NCBI GenBank assembly: GCA_017303805.1
Contig: JAFLBQ010000002.1
Location: 248,001 to 312,000, forward strand
DNA length: 64,000 bases
Source: Cytophagales bacterium
Lineage (GTDB): Bacteria; Bacteroidota; Bacteroidia; Cytophagales; Cyclobacteriaceae
Reading direction: 5' to 3'
The notes under the pieces were generated by a model that saw only the letters and a list, made by a program, of their open reading frames with translations, made no database searches and had not been told where the DNA came from. Below, in pieces: positions 33,345-41,929 of this stretch. Made by a program: the position numbers and the translations under genes. The stretch's first letter is position 1, and the number at the start of each line of letters is the position of its first letter.

Positions 33345-33932
33345 CTACAGCTCTTTTATAAAAAGATTCTTCCATCTAACCTTCACCCCGCCCCCATCGT
33401 GAATTTGCAATGCAATTTTGCCCGTACGCGACCCAATTTTTTCATCGGTTAGGGTTATCATCTGCTCACCATTCAGCCAGGTGGTAACTTCATTTCCTTT
33501 TACAACTATTTTCATTTGGTTCCACGCGCCTTCTTTAAGGGCTTTTTCTTTTTCTGGTGCCGGCTTAATCAACCAACCTCTTCCGTACGATTCGTAAATA
33601 CCACCACTGTGGCTATTGAGGGGGGCAACTTCTGCCTGCCAGCCACTTACCGTGGTACCTTCAATCTGGCTATGAAAAAACACGCCACTGTTACCATTGC
33701 TCTCCTGCTTAAACTCCAGCGTAAGCTCAAAATCTTTGTATTCTTTTTCGGTGGCAAAGTATCCGTATTGCTTATCGGGACCGCTCTCGCAAACCAACTC
33801 ACCTTTTTCTACATACCATTTTTCGGTTCCGTAAATCTTCCAGCCGGTTAAGTCTTTGCCATTAAAAATAGATTGCTTTTGGGCAGGTGCCGCAAAAGGC
33901 AACAACATGCATGCAAAAAAGAGTGCTCTCAT
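33345..33932 (-). CDS. DUF1080 (3-keto-disaccharide hydrolase-like) secreted protein
   Basis: A 195-residue protein with a signal peptide (MRALFFACMLLPFAAPAQ) and a single concanavalin-like DUF1080 domain: SIFNGKDLTGWKIYGTEKWYVEKGELVC, FELTLEFKQESNGNSGVFFHSQ and the C-terminal GKIALQIHDGGGVKVRWKNLFIKEL. Members bind or hydrolyse modified sugars outside the cytoplasm; the substrate is not known here. It has no linked polysaccharide gene cluster and is divergent from the lipoprotein gene at 34005. Confidence 0.9.
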   Translation of the reverse strand: MRALFFACMLLPFAAPAQKQSIFNGKDLTGWKIYGTEKWYVEKGELVCESGPDKQYGYFATEKEYKDFELTLEFKQESNGNSGVFFHSQIEGTTVSGWQAEVAPLNSHSGGIYESYGRGWLIKPAPEKEKALKEGAWNQMKIVVKGNEVTTWLNGEQMITLTDEKIGSRTGKIALQIHDGGGVKVRWKNLFIKEL

Positions 33933-34004
33933 TCTACTTGGATTTTGTGTGTCGAAAATAGGAAAATAAAATGCGGTAACTTGCCGGCCTTAAGAAAAAG
34001 TTAA

Positions 34005-34481
34005 ATGAAACACACCGCCTTCTTATTCCTTAATCTTTTAATACTGGGCGTTGCTTGCGCCCCCAAATCTGGCGAAGACGTACCTGCGTTGGAAACATTC
34101 ATGCTGGAACCCAAAGCGCTGCAAGGCGAGTGGCACATGATTACCGAAATAGAGGGTGAATGGGTACTGTACTACCCGTGCGATGCCGACAACACCTTTA
34201 TCCAGCTAAAACCCGACTCAATAGTAATTGGCTGGGGCCAGGATGCCACCGCTGGCAAAATCGAAAACTGGAGTGTAACCGGAAATAAGCTTACCCTGGC
34301 TGTAAACGACTCGTACGCAGTAAGCACCTACCAGGTAACTGGCGGCAACAATTTTACAGAATGGTGGCTATGGGAAGATACTGACAAACCTTCGCGCTTT
34401 ATTCTCGCAACTCAAAAATCTCATTTTAAAGAAGTGCGCCAGCCTTGTAAGGAGTGTTGGGAAGATTGTGAGGAAGAGTAA
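34005..34481 (+). CDS. lipoprotein of unknown function
   Basis: A 158-residue protein with a lipoprotein signal (FLFLNLLILGVAC, lipobox LGVAC with Cys18). The mature part has the look of a small beta-rich domain (LQGEWHMITEIEGEWVLYY...DNTFIQLKPDSIVIGW), similar in pattern to lipocalin-like stress proteins, and a cysteine-containing acidic tail PCKECWEDCEEE. No function is claimed. It is likely anchored in the inner or outer membrane. Confidence 0.75.
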   Translation: MKHTAFLFLNLLILGVACAPKSGEDVPALETFMLEPKALQGEWHMITEIEGEWVLYYPCDADNTFIQLKPDSIVIGWGQDATAGKIENWSVTGNKLTLAVNDSYAVSTYQVTGGNNFTEWWLWEDTDKPSRFILATQKSHFKEVRQPCKECWEDCEEE

Positions 34482-34549
34482 GAGCAAAAAATATCCGGTT
34501 TAGTAGCCCAAAAATACTTTCACTTCGGGCGGTTTTATTTCTTTGCAGC

Positions 34550-35722
34550 GTGAACGTTTTAATTCTGCACCAGCACTTTCATACGCCCGAAACCGGTGGG
34601 GCCTTGCGGTCATACTATCTGGCAACTGCTTTGGCGGCACATGGGTTTAGGGTTACTGTAATAACAGCCCATAACGAAAAAACCTATAGCCGGAAGACCA
34701 TCGAAAATATAGATGTGCATTACCTGCCCATACCCTACAACAACCGCTTTGGGTTTGTGGCGCGCAGCCAATCCTTTCTTAAGTATGTGCGTGGTGCCGT
34801 TAAACTAGCCAAGCAGTTTCGCGATGTGGACTATTGCTATGCCATTTCGGTGCCACTTACCGTTGGGCTTGCCGCGATGTGGCTAAAGTTGCGGTATAAA
34901 ACCCCATACATTTTTGAGGTGGGGGATTTATGGCCCGAAGCCCCGATTCAATTGGGGTTTATCAAGAATTTTATTTTTGCGCAGACACTGTACGCACTTG
35001 AGAGAAGAATTTATAAATCGGCTCACGCAGTAGTGGCGCTCTCGCCTGCCATTAAATCGGCCATTGAAAAGAAAGCGCCCGGCAAAACGGTGCATCTTAT
35101 TCCCAACATGGCCGATTGCAATTTTTATAAACCTGCACTAAAAGATGCTACGCTCGCAACTACCTATGGCGTAACCGAAAAGTTAGTAGTTTCTTACATA
35201 GGTGCTGTGGGTGTGGCCAATGGGTTAGATTCTTTTCTGGAGTGTGTAAACGCTTCGCGCAAAGCACAACTGCCTGTACATTTTTTTATGTGTGGCGATG
35301 GGGCCGAGTTAGATCGGTTGAAAGGGCATTCACAAACCATGGGGCTGCAGAACTTAACGTTTCTCGATTTCAGAAACCGCGATGGTGTAAAGGAATTACT
35401 CAATATTACCGATGCTATGTTTATCAGTTTTAAACAAGTACCGATTTTAGAAACCGGCTCGCCCAATAAATTTTTTGACGGTCTTGCTGCGGGGAAACTT
35501 ATCATCATAAATTTTGGTGGCTGGATTAAGAAAGAACTTGAAGAAACCCAATGTGGATTTTATTACAACCCGCAGCAGCCAACTGAGTTTGTAAAGAAAC
35601 TTTCTGCCTATCTGTATGAAGGTGGGTTATTAGAACGGGCGCAAAGTGCTGCTCGGAAGCTCGGTGAAGAGAAGTATTCGAGAGAGAACCTGAGTGAGGC
35701 GTTTGTGGGTGTTTTTAATTAA
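34550..35722 (+). CDS. glycosyltransferase family 4 (WbuB-like)
   Basis: A 390-residue GT-B glycosyltransferase. The N-terminal LHQHFHTPETGGALRSYYLATALAAHGFRVTVITAH is typical of the WbuB-type GT4 group, and the C-terminal half has ETGSPNKFFDGLAAGKLIIINFGGWIKKELEE, the nucleotide-sugar binding region. The start is GTG at 34550, which precedes the first conserved residues directly. Donor and acceptor are unknown; no other surface-polysaccharide genes flank it, so it is an isolated enzyme. Confidence 0.9.
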   Translation: MNVLILHQHFHTPETGGALRSYYLATALAAHGFRVTVITAHNEKTYSRKTIENIDVHYLPIPYNNRFGFVARSQSFLKYVRGAVKLAKQFRDVDYCYAISVPLTVGLAAMWLKLRYKTPYIFEVGDLWPEAPIQLGFIKNFIFAQTLYALERRIYKSAHAVVALSPAIKSAIEKKAPGKTVHLIPNMADCNFYKPALKDATLATTYGVTEKLVVSYIGAVGVANGLDSFLECVNASRKAQLPVHFFMCGDGAELDRLKGHSQTMGLQNLTFLDFRNRDGVKELLNITDAMFISFKQVPILETGSPNKFFDGLAAGKLIIINFGGWIKKELEETQCGFYYNPQQPTEFVKKLSAYLYEGGLLERAQSAARKLGEEKYSRENLSEAFVGVFN

Positions 35723-36205
35723 TGGCTGCGGGTTTCTCTAATGGATTTACAGATTAACGACTTGAGAATTTTGCCCATAAGCTAAACCTTGCGAATGCGC
35801 TGCCAACGGTGAGTAGCAATAACATTGCGGGAATTGATTTTAGAACCAACTTTCTGCTGAATATAAATACCGCTCCTCCGGAGCTCATGAATTCATTCAA
35901 AATTCAGCTATACGTTTAGCACCGCTGATGCTGGGGATAGCTGGCCCAGGTGGCTTGGTTAAAAGGCGCAATAACCTACACTTTCTTTGCAGTGGAAACG
36001 GAGCTTTTTGTGATTCTATCGTAATGTTGTTAACTAAAGTATCAGGAGGTGAATCTGATTTTTCTTTGAAATAATCGGTGATTACAATACCGCGTTACAC
36101 AAATCCAAAAGACGTACCTCCCGCAAAGCGGGAATAAATTGTGAACGGAAGGCAACACCCGGGAAGAAATCAAACGTCTCACACCAAAAAAATAATTGTA
36201 ATAAG
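35723..36205. repeat. gene-free spacer with REP-like hairpin element
   Basis: About 480 bases without a convincing gene. At 35856-35908 an inverted repeat GCTGAAT / ATTCAGC encloses GCTCC-tcc-GGAGC (35872-35884) and the palindrome ATGAATTCAT. The GCTCC/GGAGC hairpin resembles the ones in the spacer at 5809-6267. A further hairpin CCCGC-aaa-GCGGG lies near 36120-36132 inside a longer AGACGT / ACGTCT pair. This may be a mix of dispersed repeats and decayed sequence. Confidence 0.6.
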
Positions 36206-36253
36206 TTTGCGCAACCAGATAATTGCACTTATATTTGCAACCATGTAATTGCA
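36206..36253 (+). promoter_or_regulatory. promoter and direct-repeat operator of the ArsR-SRPBCC operon
   Basis: TTTG (36206-36209), a 20-base spacer and TATATTTG (36230-36237) form a full Bacteroidota promoter. Two 17-base direct repeats, GCAACCAgaTAATTGCA (36211-36227) and GCAACCAtgTAATTGCA (36237-36253), differ at two positions and sit on either side of the -7 element. They are the obvious operator for the ArsR-type protein encoded at 36261, and binding would block the promoter. Confidence 0.8.
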
Positions 36254-36260
36254 TATAACG

Positions 36261-36587
36261 ATGCAGACAAGAAGAGATGTATTCCAGGCAATAGCAGACC
36301 CTACCCGCAGGGCCATCCTATTGCTTATTGCAACCCAGGCAATGACACCCAATGCCATTGCTGAAGAATTTGATACCAGCCGGCAAGCCGTTTCAAAACA
36401 CATTCAAATACTCACAGAATGTGAATTAGTGAAACAGGAACAGAAGGGAAGAGAAATATACTACCACATTAATGCGCATAAAATAAAAGAGATAGATAAA
36501 TGGATTGAGCAGTTTAAAATGCTGGTGGAAACTCAGTTCAATCAACTCGACTCTGTGATCTTAACACTTAAACGACAAAAGAAATGA
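36261..36587 (+). CDS. ArsR-family winged-helix repressor
   Basis: A 108-residue DNA-binding protein: [57 protein letters not shown] is the standard ArsR helix-turn-helix, with [12 protein letters not shown] as recognition helix. No cysteine metal site (CVC type) is visible, so it belongs to the metal-independent branch that is commonly paired with SRPBCC proteins. The ATG at 36261 is used instead of a TTG four codons upstream. It overlaps the next gene by four bases and probably represses its own operon through the repeats at 36211-36253. Confidence 0.92.
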   Translation: MQTRRDVFQAIADPTRRAILLLIATQAMTPNAIAEEFDTSRQAVSKHIQILTECELVKQEQKGREIYYHINAHKIKEIDKWIEQFKMLVETQFNQLDSVILTLKRQKK

Positions 36588-37096
36588 CCAACAATTTGCT
36601 ATTTGATTTTACCGTTGACAAAGCAGCCAAAAAGGTTTTTATAACCCGAGAATTTGATGCCGAGCTATCGCTGGTGTGGGATGCTTTTACCAAAGCAGAA
36701 ATTCTTGACCAATGGGTTGCACCTAAACCCTGGACATCAAAAACAAAATTTATGGATTTCAATGTGGGTGGGCGAAGATTCTATGCAATGGTAAGTCCGG
36801 AAGGCCTTGAGCGCTGGGCTATTCAGAAATACCTCTCCATAAGCCCGAAAACAAATTTCAAAATGCTAAATGCATTTGCAGACAAAGATGAAAATCCTGA
36901 ATTGCCAGGCTCCGAATGGGATTACACTTTCAGCGAACAAAACGGTAAAACAAAAGTGGAGATAATAATTTTTAATGAATCGCTTGCCCGCATGGAGAAA
37001 ATGCTTGAGATGGGCTTTACCGAAGGCTTTAAAATGTCAATGATTAATTTGGAAAATCACTTGATTACTTTAGTGTTACAGCAACAAATGAAGTAA
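36584..37096 (+). CDS. SRPBCC/AHSA1-domain protein
   Basis: A 170-residue protein of the START-like SRPBCC superfamily (AHSA1 type): [34 protein letters not shown] and [13 protein letters not shown], with the C-terminal helix [24 protein letters not shown]. These form a hydrophobic ligand cavity; the ligand is unknown. Its start overlaps the ArsR stop (ATGA), the usual arrangement in which the ArsR protein controls the SRPBCC gene. Confidence 0.92.
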   Translation: MTNNLLFDFTVDKAAKKVFITREFDAELSLVWDAFTKAEILDQWVAPKPWTSKTKFMDFNVGGRRFYAMVSPEGLERWAIQKYLSISPKTNFKMLNAFADKDENPELPGSEWDYTFSEQNGKTKVEIIIFNESLARMEKMLEMGFTEGFKMSMINLENHLITLVLQQQMK

Positions 37097-37196
37097 GCGG
37101 GGTCTCAGCCATTAAGGTAACGAGAGAACTCAGGACTCTGCTTTACGGTTGCAAAGGAAGTTGACGAGCTATTGATTTAATTAGAAGATCCTAACT

Positions 37197-39260
37197 CTAC
37201 AACAAACCCTGCTCTTCCAATTTCAGCTTTAGTTTTTCGTGGTTTACCCAGAACTTACGGGCTACTTCCTGCAAGATCTTTTTAAACTCTGGCGAGGCTT
37301 CCGTTTCGGTTAGCTCTGGACCCTTATCCATGAACAAGATTACCCAGTATTGAATATTATCTTCCTGCGAGAACAACCGCATGTGCTCAAGCGCTTTGGT
37401 GCGATCATTCATCTGGCAGTAATAAAGTGCAAGCCCTGCATTTTTGTAAGCCGTCTGGTCCCTGTCAAGATACTTTCGGTACCGCGCATAGAATTCTTTT
37501 GCCTTTTCTTTTTCTCCGGCTAATTCATACACGCGACCAATCACCAGGTTTTCGTACTCAAAGGCATCCAGTTTTTTTGTTTCGCGTTGGCGGTTAAACC
37601 GCTTGTAGTAGTTATACGCAGCGTTATAGTCTTTCAGGTAATAACTCACTTTACCAATATCCTGCAGAATATCATACCGGTTGGTGTCTCTTTGAAATTC
37701 ATTTAGCAAAAGTTTACGGGTGTGCTGCAAGTCGCCTTCTTTGGCATAAACTACAAATGCCCGCACATAGCGCGAGAAAGCATTTTCAGGATTATACTCC
37801 AACGATTTATCAATGTGTTCAAGCGATTGATCCACAAATCCGGACTGGATGAGCGCATTTCCCAAACGCAAATGAAAATAACTGATTGCAACCGAATCGC
37901 CCGAGTTGGCATTCAATTTTAATCCTTTCAACGCATACTCCAGGTATTTACCCGTATTAGGTAAATACATATAGTAAAAGTCAGTCAGCAATCCCACAAC
38001 CTCCGTTGAGTTTGGGTTGTATTCCAGCGCCCGCTCTAAATAAGGCAATGCTTCCTTGTATTCCTTCCGGATCAGGTAATACATTCCCTTCGTCATTAAA
38101 CTCTCGGCTAACCGGGCATCGTGCAATACCGCCTTATCCGCATAGGCCCCCAGCCTATCCACATACAATTTTTCGGCTTGAAACATGTCTAAATAATAGC
38201 AAGCCATGCCCGCGCAAGCATAGGCCAAAGCAAACGTATTATCCTTCGAAATGGCTTCATCAAAAAATACTAACGACTGCCGTAGGTTTGCTCCGCCTCC
38301 TCTCTTCAACAAGTCAACGCCTTTTAAAAAAGCATCGTAAGCTTCCAGATTTTGCGTGGGTACTTTCTGAATACGGTTTTTCTCTTCGGGCGTAATTATC
38401 GCACGGATTTCACCGGCAATGTCGCTGGAGATTTCCTGCTGTAAGGCAAAGATGTCTTTGGTTTCGCGTCTGTATTGCCGGCTCCACAAATGGCGATCGG
38501 TACTGCCATCTATTAATTGAATAGTAAGCACAATGCGGTCGCCCATTTTTTGTCCGCTGCCTTCAACAAAATAAGTAACATTCAGTTCGTTGGCCATCTC
38601 CGGAATGGTTTTGGCGTTGTTGCGGTATTTTTCTACCGAGGTGCGACTGATTACCCGCAGGTCTTTTATCCGCTGAAGGTTATTGAGTGTGGACTCCATC
38701 AGGCCGTTGATAAGGTACACATTTGTACTATCGTTGCTGTCGTTTTTAAATGGCAACACGGCAATGGATTTATCAACAACCACTGCCTTTTTTGTTGGCC
38801 AATATTTATATGCAACCCAGCCAAACACAACCAGCACCAGGCTTACTGCGCCAATCAGAATAAATTTTCTGTTGCTGTTTCGCACTGGGGGCGGAGCTAC
38901 CGGAACAGACTCCGATTCATTTGCCCGTTTACCAACCTCGCCAGGCGGATAGCCATAGTATTCGCGGAAGCATTTAATAAAATACGAGGTGCTGCTAAAA
39001 CCCGTGTGATGCGCTACTTCCGATACATTGAGCGAACCTTTGCGCAACAACTCCATCCCCTGCTTCAACCGCGCCTGACTGATAAGCTGGCTTACCGAAA
39101 GGTTGGTAGCCTTCTTAACTTTGCGCAGCAAGTTAGAGCGGCTCATGTTCAGCGCATCGGCTAATTCCGTAACGCCAAACTGTTCATTGGCAAGATTTTG
39201 TTCAATCTTTGCCGTTAGCTGGTTCAGAAATTCCGTATCGGTTGACGATAATTCAGACAT
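37197..39260 (-). CDS. AraC-type HTH regulator with transmembrane helix and TolB-like/TPR sensor part
   Basis: A 687-residue protein with an unusual domain order: AraC-type double helix-turn-helix at residues about 10-110 (ELADALNMSRSNLLRKVKK and VSEVAHHTGFSSTSYFIKCFREYYG), one transmembrane helix at about 133-152, then a TolB-like domain (SIAVLPFKNDSND...LRVISRTSVEKYR) and a long series of TPR helices to the C-terminus. DNA binding is on the cytoplasmic side and the TPR part should face the periplasm, as in ToxR/CadC-type regulators. The divergent ankyrin lipoprotein gene at 39512 is a likely target. Confidence 0.9.
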   Translation of the reverse strand: MSELSSTDTEFLNQLTAKIEQNLANEQFGVTELADALNMSRSNLLRKVKKATNLSVSQLISQARLKQGMELLRKGSLNVSEVAHHTGFSSTSYFIKCFREYYGYPPGEVGKRANESESVPVAPPPVRNSNRKFILIGAVSLVLVVFGWVAYKYWPTKKAVVVDKSIAVLPFKNDSNDSTNVYLINGLMESTLNNLQRIKDLRVISRTSVEKYRNNAKTIPEMANELNVTYFVEGSGQKMGDRIVLTIQLIDGSTDRHLWSRQYRRETKDIFALQQEISSDIAGEIRAIITPEEKNRIQKVPTQNLEAYDAFLKGVDLLKRGGGANLRQSLVFFDEAISKDNTFALAYACAGMACYYLDMFQAEKLYVDRLGAYADKAVLHDARLAESLMTKGMYYLIRKEYKEALPYLERALEYNPNSTEVVGLLTDFYYMYLPNTGKYLEYALKGLKLNANSGDSVAISYFHLRLGNALIQSGFVDQSLEHIDKSLEYNPENAFSRYVRAFVVYAKEGDLQHTRKLLLNEFQRDTNRYDILQDIGKVSYYLKDYNAAYNYYKRFNRQRETKKLDAFEYENLVIGRVYELAGEKEKAKEFYARYRKYLDRDQTAYKNAGLALYYCQMNDRTKALEHMRLFSQEDNIQYWVILFMDKGPELTETEASPEFKKILQEVARKFWVNHEKLKLKLEEQGLL

Positions 39261-39511
39261 GCACTATTCTTAATTCAGTGCGAAATAACAAAAACCAGAT
39301 GAGACTGAATTAGCCTGGTTAGTGATTCAAGCCAAGGTTTTTTCGATCCTGAATTCGGGCTTTGCATCAAAAGTTATATCCGTGCGCGAATTTTTATACT
39401 GATTTCGTCAAAATTGACGGTTTTGTGCGCAAGACTATTTAGCCGCGCGGAAGGGGTTGCCGTTCCTTTGCTTCATAGAAAAACAAAAATTTTAAACTCA
39501 ATCAACAAACT

Positions 39512-40063
39512 ATGAAAACGCTCAACTCCCCCGCACTGCTGCTTGTGATCATCTTTATTGTGGCCGCCTGCACCGCTAAAGAAACAGCCAAAACCGGTTC
39601 AGTTATAGCCCCCGATGTGGACTTGCACACCGCTGTAATTACCGAAAACATGGAAGCTGTGAAACAACACATTGCCGCGGGTAGCGACCTGAACGTGCGC
39701 GATCCGTTTGGTGGCTCTAGTCCGCTCATAAGCGCTGCCGTATTCGGTAAAACCGAAATAGCCAACGTACTAATTAATGCCGGTGTGGATTTGAATTTTC
39801 AAAATACCGATGGCTCAACCGCGCTGCATACAGCCGCCTTCTTTTGCCGGCCTGAAATTGTGAAGTTGCTACTTGAAAAGAATGTGGATAAAACTATAAA
39901 AAATAAATACGGAGCAACCGCCTATGATAATGTTGCCTTGCCGTTTGCTCAAATGAAAGATGCCTACGACATGATGGGTAATGTACTTGGCCCCATGGGC
40001 TTAAAACTGGATTATGCGTACATCGAAAAAACAAGACCAGAGATTGCAGAGATGCTGAAGTAA
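39512..40063 (+). CDS. ankyrin-repeat lipoprotein
   Basis: A 183-residue lipoprotein (signal LLLVIIFIVAAC, lipid Cys20) with three or four ankyrin repeats: DLHTAVITENMEAVKQHIAAGSDLNVRD, PLISAAVFGKTEIANVLINAGVDLNFQN and TALHTAAFFCRPEIVKLLLEKNVDKTIKN. Ankyrin repeats bind proteins; the partner is unknown. The gene is divergent from the AraC/TPR regulator across a 250-base region and ends with a strong hairpin. A -7-like TTCCTTTG is present about 45 bases upstream. Confidence 0.9.
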   Translation: MKTLNSPALLLVIIFIVAACTAKETAKTGSVIAPDVDLHTAVITENMEAVKQHIAAGSDLNVRDPFGGSSPLISAAVFGKTEIANVLINAGVDLNFQNTDGSTALHTAAFFCRPEIVKLLLEKNVDKTIKNKYGATAYDNVALPFAQMKDAYDMMGNVLGPMGLKLDYAYIEKTRPEIAEMLK

Positions 40064-40066
40064 AAG

Positions 40067-40114
40067 AAGGTTGACAACCCTTTTTCTTCCGATAAGAAAG
40101 GTTGTCAACCTTTT
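40067..40114 (+). terminator. terminator after ankyrin gene
   Basis: Perfect 13-bp stem AAGGTTGACAACC (40067-40079) / GGTTGTCAACCTT (40100-40112) with a 20-base loop and four T at the end, starting just after the stop codon. Confidence 0.78.
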
Positions 40115-40167
40115 AGCTGTAAGTATGAGATCGTGATTCTCAATACTCAGGTAAACACCAACCTCAC

Positions 40168-40185
40168 TACTAAATACTAACTACT
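40168..40185 (+). repeat. 18-base leader repeat, copy 2
   Basis: TACTAAATACTAACTACT, identical to the copy on the minus strand at 9451-9468, and again placed directly before a start codon (ATG at 40198). Confidence 0.7.
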
Positions 40186-40197
40186 CAATACTTTTTT

Positions 40198-41232
40198 ATG
40201 AGACGTTACGATATTGATTGGCTTCGGGTAATTGCCATTGGCTTGCTCTTGATTTACCATGTGGCAATTGGTTTTCAATTGTGGGGAACAATGATTGGAT
40301 TCATCGCTGCTCCTAAACCGTGGGCCGGTTTATGGACGCCCATGTCGCTGCTGAATGTGTGGCGGATTCCACTTTTGTTTTTTGTTTCGGGTATGGGTGT
40401 GTATTTCGCCATGCAACAACGCAACTGGAAACAACTGCTTACAGAACGTACGTTGCGCATTTGGGTTCCCTTTGTGTTTGGTGTGTTTGCGATTGTACCG
40501 CTTCATGTGTTGATCTGGCGCCACTATTACAAAATGGAATTGCGCTACCAATACGATCCCGGGCACCTTTGGTTTCTGGCAAACATTTTTGCTTACGTGC
40601 TGGTGTTGGCGCCTTTACTCTTTTATTTGAAAAAAAATGAAGCCGGAAAAGTTGTTCAATTAATCAAGAACATTTTCAGCACCCCGTTAGGATTACTGAT
40701 AGTACTGGCAGCCTTTATTGCTGAGGTAATGATTATTAAACCCATACCCTATGAGTTGTATGCCATGACATGGCATGGTTTCGCCCTCGGGTTGTTGGCT
40801 TTCTTGTTTGGATTTTGTTTTGTGTTAAGTGGTTCTGCCTTCTGGCAGATGCTGGTAAAGTGGCGGTGGATGTTTGTAGTAGTTGGGGCTGGTCTGTTCA
40901 CTTTGCGTACCTACTACTTCGGCATGCAAACTCCGCCATATCTGATTGTAATCGAATCGCAAGCATGGATATTTACGGTGTTGGCGTTCGGGCATAAATA
41001 TCTAAACCACAACGGAAAAGCATTGCAATACCTGAGTCCGGCTGTGTACCCGGTTTACATCTTGCACATGCTGTTTTTATACCTGGGTTCCACACTGATT
41101 TTTCCGCTGGCCATTCCGGTACAATTTCAATTTGTGCTGGTACTGTTGTTTACCCTTGGCGGATGTTTGCTGTCGTATGAAATAATTAAAAGGATAAAGT
41201 GGTTACGGGTACTTTTTGGAATAAAAAATTAG
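40198..41232 (+). CDS. acyltransferase family 3 membrane protein
   Basis: A 344-residue integral membrane protein with about ten helices. The opening MRRYDIDWLRVIAIGLLLIYH and the RIPLLFFVSGMGVYFAMQ block are the acyltransferase 3 signature (conserved Arg and His), and the second half has PVYILHMLFLYLG. Such enzymes O-acylate glycans or lipids at the membrane; the substrate is not evident. It is a single gene preceded by a simple repeat leader. Confidence 0.9.
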   Translation: MRRYDIDWLRVIAIGLLLIYHVAIGFQLWGTMIGFIAAPKPWAGLWTPMSLLNVWRIPLLFFVSGMGVYFAMQQRNWKQLLTERTLRIWVPFVFGVFAIVPLHVLIWRHYYKMELRYQYDPGHLWFLANIFAYVLVLAPLLFYLKKNEAGKVVQLIKNIFSTPLGLLIVLAAFIAEVMIIKPIPYELYAMTWHGFALGLLAFLFGFCFVLSGSAFWQMLVKWRWMFVVVGAGLFTLRTYYFGMQTPPYLIVIESQAWIFTVLAFGHKYLNHNGKALQYLSPAVYPVYILHMLFLYLGSTLIFPLAIPVQFQFVLVLLFTLGGCLLSYEIIKRIKWLRVLFGIKN

Positions 41233-41233
41233 G

Positions 41234-41422
41234 TTAATCTAACGGGCTGAATTCTGAAAAAAGTGTGGTGGCCTCTTCCAGATTTCCTACGGGGATATAT
41301 TCACAGACTTGCTCATATTCCGCCCACATTTTTTGTACTGCTGCATTTTTATGGGCGTTTTCAATCGCTTCTTTACTCTTCCATCCAAAAACCTCAATTA
41401 CAACGCCACTTTTTGAAATCAT
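41234..41422 (-). CDS. short monooxygenase-like C-terminal fragment, probably 5'-truncated
   Basis: A 62-residue reading frame, MISKSGVVIEVFGWKSKEAI...VQKMWAEYEQVCEYIP...LFSEFSPLD. The pattern IEVF.W.S.EAI..AH....V..MW looks like the C-terminal half of a dimeric alpha-beta barrel (antibiotic biosynthesis monooxygenase-like) protein, normally about 100 residues. The frame is open for only 12 codons upstream of this ATG before a TGA, and the next gene on the other strand starts at 41512, so the N-terminal half is missing. It may be a remnant rather than a working gene; the family assignment is from memory. Confidence 0.5.
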   Translation of the reverse strand: MISKSGVVIEVFGWKSKEAIENAHKNAAVQKMWAEYEQVCEYIPVGNLEEATTLFSEFSPLD

Positions 41423-41511
41423 TTGGTGGTTGAGGATAGCGGTTTCTGTATTCGCTATTCAAATAGTGGTTTGGTATTTGAACCTTATACCGGCATAAGC
41501 GAACAAGAGCC

Positions 41512-41901
41512 ATGAAAAACAACGCAAATTTCAACACTGGTTTACTGTTTATAACCTACCTGTTGATGGATTCTGACCAGGAAATAAGTGAAATTGAGCT
41601 TAATTACCTGGATTCCGTACGACTTGAGGCTGGTATTGACGAAACCGAATTCAGGGAGTTTTATAATTCCGCCTTTGGGAAAAGTGAGCGCGAAATCTAC
41701 CAGATTGGGATGGACGCTATTAACAGGTGCTCTGAAGCGGAGAAGATTCAAATCTTTGTGAAGCTCTACGGTATGGCTTTGGCCGATTCCGTTTTGCGCG
41801 TTAAAGAAGTTCGGTTTATTCTTTACGCCACCCGCATGGCTGATGTAAGCATGGAGCGGGTAATTGAAATGGCCAAGGAAGTGGGTATAGCTGTGAGCTG
41901 A
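41512..41901 (+). CDS. TerB-like domain protein
   Basis: A 129-residue all-helical protein (LLFITYLLMDSDQEISEIELNYLDSVRLEAGID..., KLYGMALADSVLRVKEVRFI) with the pattern of TerB/tellurite-resistance-like domains: acidic residues spaced after an N-terminal helix. No signal peptide is present. It is a single gene; no ter cluster is nearby, so a role in tellurite resistance is not implied. Its stop codon forms part of a hairpin stem. Confidence 0.75.
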   Translation: MKNNANFNTGLLFITYLLMDSDQEISEIELNYLDSVRLEAGIDETEFREFYNSAFGKSEREIYQIGMDAINRCSEAEKIQIFVKLYGMALADSVLRVKEVRFILYATRMADVSMERVIEMAKEVGIAVS

Positions 41902-41917
41902 CTTTTCATCAGCTCAC
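41893..41917 (+). terminator. hairpin including the stop codon of the TerB-like gene
   Basis: Perfect 9-bp stem GTGAGCTGA / TCAGCTCAC (41893-41901, 41909-41917) with a seven-base loop. The TGA stop is the last three bases of the 5' arm. A weak T-rich tail (CTTTATT) follows. It lies between convergent genes. Confidence 0.65.
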
Positions 41918-41929
41918 AACTTTATTGCA

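Noticed and set aside
38517-39164. A 215-codon open frame opposite the AraC/TPR gene
   Set aside because: The minus-strand gene has clear domains over the same bases; the plus-strand frame shows none.
41512-41901. Tellurite-resistance operon
   Set aside because: Only a single TerB-like gene is present and no other ter genes are near.
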